From: a virus
Length of the DNA stretch: 25,812 bases
Direction: 5' to 3' (one strand)
IMG/VR virus record: IMGVR_UViG_3300046804_000384
Location: 1-25,812 of that record
This document shows, piece by piece, positions 22,619-25,812 of this stretch. The notes beneath the pieces were generated by a model, which was given only the letters and a program-made list of their open reading frames with translations, had not been told where the DNA came from and ran no database searches. The stretch's first letter is position 1. Each line of letters opens with the position of its first letter. The position numbers and the translations under genes were made by a program.

Positions 22619-23974
22619 CTAGTTATTCTCCAGTCTGTCCACCTTGGCCGATAGTTCTTTGACTGCTTGAATTAAGTACGCTATCAAACCAGAGTAGTTG
22701 ACACTCTTTGTTCCATCGGTATCTGTTACTAAGAATGGAATGATCTTCTCAAGATCTTGGGCGATGACACCAGAAGACTTATCTCCGGTATTCTTCCAAT
22801 TGAAAGTCACACCGTTGAGTTGATTGATTATCGCTGTCGCATCGGAGATGGTCTCTACATTGTCCTTAGCCGACGCGTCGGACAGAGAGTTGAAGATGGT
22901 AGAATTCAGAGTTCCAGTTGAAGGAACAAAGTAAAGCTGAGTATTAGAGACTACACCGTTAGACCAAGCGCCTGAGACGGTATTCGACATCGGAAAGTAG
23001 TAAGTCTGAGTGTCGGTATTATTGGCAGTAAGAGTGGCGCCACCTCCGGATGCCCAATATAATCCAGTACCATTAGAGAATAGAAGTTGGCCGTTTGCGC
23101 CGAGACTTCCGTTTGCATAGATGCCCTGCACCGCTAGAGCCGTAGAGTTTAGAACTCCAGAGACAGTAGAGTTACCGATGCTGATTGAGATCGCATTGAC
23201 TACTGCATTGACCGTAGAGTTTCCGGCTCTGATATCTCTAGAAGATAGAATATCGCGTACTGTCAGATCGCCAGAAGTAAGAGTCAGAGATCCATTGATC
23301 GACCCAGAAGTGTTTGCACTTACTGGAGTATAGTTTAGACCGACTGAAGAGTTACCCGTGATATCCGCCGCAGTAAGAGTCACCGCGCCGGATCTGGTAT
23401 TGAATGATGTAACGCCAGACGCTGGAGTAGAGATGGTCTGTGCGGTAACAGCTGTGACTCTACCCTTAGCGTCTACGGTAATAACCGGATATGTCGTAGT
23501 ATTACCGTATGTGTTGGCCGTGACACCAGAATTGGCAAGAGTGACTGCAATGGTAAGATTAGCGGTTCCATCGAAATTGCCATTGCCGGTTGCGTCGGTA
23601 GTAAGAGCGATATTGCGGGCTGTAGTAAGTGCATTCGCTGAGTTGGCAATACCAGAGAAAGACGTAGCGTTGATCGTGGTATTGACTGAGGTATTTCCGA
23701 ACGTGAGCGAATAGCCATTTGCGATGGCCACATTAGAAGCGATAGTCAGAGTTTCGTTGGTGCTTACATTACCACCACGAATAGTGTTAAAAGCTCCAGT
23801 CGTACCAGATAATGTACCAGAAATAAATGCGTTTCCGGTAGTAACACCACCAGAAGAATTAGAAGCTACCGTTACGACGATAGTTGACATATCGTCTAAA
23901 AGATTATTGGTTTTAGTCAACCAAGAAGCAAATGTATCGAATCCCGGTTGTACATTAGAGTACTGTTTAGACAT
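22619..23974 (-). CDS. Tail fibre protein with C-terminal S74 intramolecular chaperone
   Basis: A 451-residue fibre. The N-terminus ([30 protein letters not shown], split here for length as [18 protein letters not shown] at 12-29) is typical of marine T4-like fibre attachment domains. The shaft repeats [10 protein letters not shown]-like and [14 protein letters not shown]-like units and a [13 protein letters not shown] segment, also a common fibre repeat. The last ~90 residues are an S74 chaperone: [11 protein letters not shown] with Ser365 and Lys370 as the predicted self-cleavage dyad, then [26 protein letters not shown] and [24 protein letters not shown]. The fibre would trimerise and then cut before Ser365. 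It is followed by RCC1 copy 3 after 2 bases. AGGAAATAGAAG lies upstream of ATG 23974, and a late promoter ends 30 bases before it. The residues before the chaperone are paralogous to the other S74 fibre. Confidence 0.88.
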   Translation of the reverse strand: MSKQYSNVQPGFDTFASWLTKTNNLLDDMSTIVVTVASNSSGGVTTGNAFISGTLSGTTGAFNTIRGGNVSTNETLTIASNVAIANGYSLTFGNTSVNTTINATSFSGIANSANALTTARNIALTTDATGNGNFDGTANLTIAVTLANSGVTANTYGNTTTYPVITVDAKGRVTAVTAQTISTPASGVTSFNTRSGAVTLTAADITGNSSVGLNYTPVSANTSGSINGSLTLTSGDLTVRDILSSRDIRAGNSTVNAVVNAISISIGNSTVSGVLNSTALAVQGIYANGSLGANGQLLFSNGTGLYWASGGGATLTANNTDTQTYYFPMSNTVSGAWSNGVVSNTQLYFVPSTGTLNSTIFNSLSDASAKDNVETISDATAIINQLNGVTFNWKNTGDKSSGVIAQDLEKIIPFLVTDTDGTKSVNYSGLIAYLIQAVKELSAKVDRLENN

Positions 23975-24003
23975 TAACTTCTATTTCCTGCAATATGATA
24001 GTA

Positions 24004-24011
24004 TATTTATT
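24004..24011 (-). promoter_or_regulatory. Late promoter, AATAAATA, for the S74 fibre
   Basis: A minus-strand octamer, extended to AATAAATATA, whose first A is the last base of the TGA stop of the small coiled-coil gene. It ends 29 bases before ATG 23974. Confidence 0.65.
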
Positions 24012-24220
24012 CATGATTTGTTGACTAAAGCGCTCAATAATTCTTTTATCTGTGATAAGTCATTTTTGATAGCTTCTACTTCTTCTACTACGTTTTCGGC
24101 TCTAAGTCTTCGTTCTCTTTCTTTTTTATATGAAGCTAAAGCTTCTACATTAGTATTTAGCACGGCCGTGGTGCTTCTATCTCGTATAAAATTCTCTTCG
24201 TCGGTCTTTACATATCTCAT
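24011..24220 (-). CDS. Small coiled-coil protein
   Basis: A 69-residue hydrophilic protein with a continuous predicted coiled coil from about residue 25 (ALASYKKERERRLRAENVVEEVEAIKNDLSQIKELLSALVNK, with hydrophobic heptad positions V, V, I, L, I, L, L, V). The N-terminus is MRYVKTDEENFIRDRSTTAVLNTN. It starts by TAATG overlap with the large structural gene, so translation is probably coupled, and no ribosome-binding site is obvious. Its place between a virion structural gene and a fibre gene suggests a trimeric or dimeric connector, but no family is recognised. The frame is supported by the exact stop-start overlap and by a late promoter that begins right at its stop. Confidence 0.75.
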   Translation of the reverse strand: MRYVKTDEENFIRDRSTTAVLNTNVEALASYKKERERRLRAENVVEEVEAIKNDLSQIKELLSALVNKS

Positions 24221-25812
24221 TATGTCAACGCTATGGCTCTAAGATTAAGAACGCGTGGAACTACATATGAACTATTAGAGGCTAGAACTATCTTGATTGC
24301 ATAGGTTACGTATGTATCGTACGGAACTCCAGATGCATTGTAGTATCTGAGAATATTACTGTTTTGCGTATCGATGAATGCTGTATGTGGGAAATCCACA
24401 CGCTCATATGATCCAGCAGTCGTGCTGAACGAAGAGTTATTGTCGATCGTCATCGATGTATTATTGGCGATAGCCGTAACTTTAGAGACTTGGAACGTAG
24501 CTTTAGTAGAGTCACTATAGATCTTTACTAGATCGCCAATTGTTATATCTGTCGTGAATGCCGTATTGATTCCGCCGACCGTAGCATTAGATGCATTGGT
24601 AGTAATAGTTCCAGTCTTAATTGTTGAGAATGGAGACGTCGGAATAGAGAACTTAAGCTCTTTGATGTCAGATAGGTTAGTAGAATCTGAATATAGAGTC
24701 GAAGAGACTTCGTCGTTTACAAGCAGAGTCCAATCTTTAGAGTCAAAAGTCTCTGGATCAGCAGCAGACAAGAACTTTCCATATACATTGATTACAGTTC
24801 CTCTTGGACGATATGCATCTAAGTATACTACTAGATCTTCAGAATCTAGTCCAGAAGCCAGTGTGATCGTCTTTGAGATGTACTTGTTTATAGCCAGACC
24901 AGACTTGGTATTTTCACCATAATACTGATTAGTGATCATATTACGATATGCCACTACAGAAGAAGTTGGTAGATCTACAATTGGACTGATGAACGAGCTG
25001 TCAGATGAAAGAACTAGGTTGGCCGAGAATGACTTTCTTCCACCCATATTTGTAATTTCACTAGATTTAGAAGCAATGATAACTTCGTTGTCCAGTATGC
25101 TATTCATATTAGACGTACTATACGTTTTTACGGATGTATTTCCATAAGTTCCAGTTATAGTATTAAGCATCTGAAGATCGATGGTGGCATTTGGTAGAGT
25201 TAAGTTATGGAACAGAGGCGCAAATCGATTGACGACTCTATCTCTAATGAGACCAATCTGAGTATTAGCTCTAGATGTAATTCCTACTACCGTAGAATTT
25301 TGTGTGAATTTGAACGTGCTATTTGTTGCAGTAGAATCTACAAGAGTCAGATCCAGATAATTTAGATCATAGTTATATACTCTACCGACTGGAGTCCATT
25401 GTATTGTGACGTTTCCAGAGAATATTGGAGTATTCTTTATAGTCATAGAAGAAGTGTTTGACACACTGTTAACAAATAGCGTATCATAATAACTTCCATT
25501 AGAGGCTATCAAAATTGCTGTATTTGTAAATTGAGTAAATCCACTCGTAACAGTTCCGGTCAATCCCTGTAGAGTTACAGTATTTGTATTTGAATTGATC
25601 GATACATTCTGTGAAGTTGTAGATGAATTTGCAAATACAGTATTTGAAGTCAATTGAAATGCATATTCGCCCTGTTCAAAATAGCCATATGCGTTGGCCA
25701 TATAGAAGAACTCGTAGTCTTTATTGACTAGACTTACTGAGCTATTAGCAGTAGAAGTGAATACCGCTCTTTTTAGATTTAGCTTCAAGAATTCATTTGG
25801 AATTGGATTCCA
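24220..25812 (-). CDS. Large virion structural protein, C-terminal part (right edge)
   Basis: At least 530 residues; the frame stays open through the edge, reading WNPIPNEFLKLNLKRAVF before the point where a TTG (25788) might be taken as a start. The N-terminus is therefore missing and that TTG should not be used. The protein is Ser/Thr/Asn-rich and beta-prone, with a conserved-looking part SGLDSEDLVVYLDAYRPRG and then VINVYGKFLSAADPETFDSKDWTLL (about 330-380 of the visible part), and YVTYAIKIVLASNSSYVVPRVLNLRAIAL at the end. Similar C-terminal domains occur in large baseplate- or tail-linked proteins of marine T4-like phages. A role in the baseplate wedge is likely but not proved. It is followed by the small coiled-coil gene through TAATG. 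Confidence 0.72.
   Translation of the reverse strand, partial: WNPIPNEFLKLNLKRAVFTSTANSSVSLVNKDYEFFYMANAYGYFEQGEYAFQLTSNTVFANSSTTSQNVSINSNTNTVTLQGLTGTVTSGFTQFTNTAILIASNGSYYDTLFVNSVSNTSSMTIKNTPIFSGNVTIQWTPVGRVYNYDLNYLDLTLVDSTATNSTFKFTQNSTVVGITSRANTQIGLIRDRVVNRFAPLFHNLTLPNATIDLQMLNTITGTYGNTSVKTYSTSNMNSILDNEVIIASKSSEITNMGGRKSFSANLVLSSDSSFISPIVDLPTSSVVAYRNMITNQYYGENTKSGLAINKYISKTITLASGLDSEDLVVYLDAYRPRGTVINVYGKFLSAADPETFDSKDWTLLVNDEVSSTLYSDSTNLSDIKELKFSIPTSPFSTIKTGTITTNASNATVGGINTAFTTDITIGDLVKIYSDSTKATFQVSKVTAIANNTSMTIDNNSSFSTTAGSYERVDFPHTAFIDTQNSNILRYYNASGVPYDTYVTYAIKIVLASNSSYVVPRVLNLRAIALT

Noticed and set aside
23358-23714. Plus-strand ORFs opposite the fibre and RCC1 genes (also 13575-13895, 12217-12441)
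   Set aside because: They are complements of Ala/Thr/Val-rich fibre coding, have no ribosome-binding site, and show no recognisable protein features.

Overview
This window is part of the genome of a T4-like contractile-tailed bacteriophage (a myovirus). Every convincing gene lies on the minus strand, so transcription reads from high to low coordinates. Read that way, the left 10 kb carries the T4 late-gene order 13-14-15-16-17-18-19-20-67 with almost no spacing: neck proteins, tail completion protein, both terminase subunits, tail sheath, tail tube, portal and a small prohead-core protein. A partial acidic protein, probably part of the prohead core, runs off the left edge. The terminase motifs, sheath and tube termini and portal are recognisable directly, and the gene order supports the small or divergent ones. 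The host cannot be named from this sequence. The RCC1-type propellers, S74 fibres and sulfotransferases are what one finds in environmental (aquatic) T4-like phages, but that is inference.

The right 15 kb (about 10.2-25.8 kb) is an accessory adsorption region placed where T4 carries fibritin, short tail fibre and baseplate genes. It holds two fibre proteins ending in an S74 self-cleaving chaperone (10159-11631 and 22619-23974), a 748-residue repeat-rich fibre with two small companions, three paralogous seven-bladed RCC1-type beta-propeller proteins, a DUF4376-like protein, and four enzymes: a family 2 glycosyltransferase, a TPR protein fused to a heptosyltransferase-like domain, and two tandem sulfotransferases. 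The right edge cuts a large virion structural protein. A reasonable reading is that fibres and propellers make the receptor-binding apparatus while the enzymes decorate the virion or the host surface with sulfated glycan. This is inference.

Regulation is unusually legible. Octamers of the form NATAAATA (T4 late-promoter type, consensus TATAAATA) sit shortly upstream of most transcription-unit starts, all on the minus strand, and several are built into the stop codon of the preceding gene. In the largest gap (14479-14561) a late promoter facing left lies next to a consensus host sigma-70 promoter (TTGACA, 16 bp, TATAAT) facing right, antisense to the glycosyltransferase gene. No tRNA, CRISPR array, insertion sequence or integrase was seen. 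Apart from that 83-base gap, intergenic gaps are under about 75 bases, so no gene-free stretch exceeds 300 bases.
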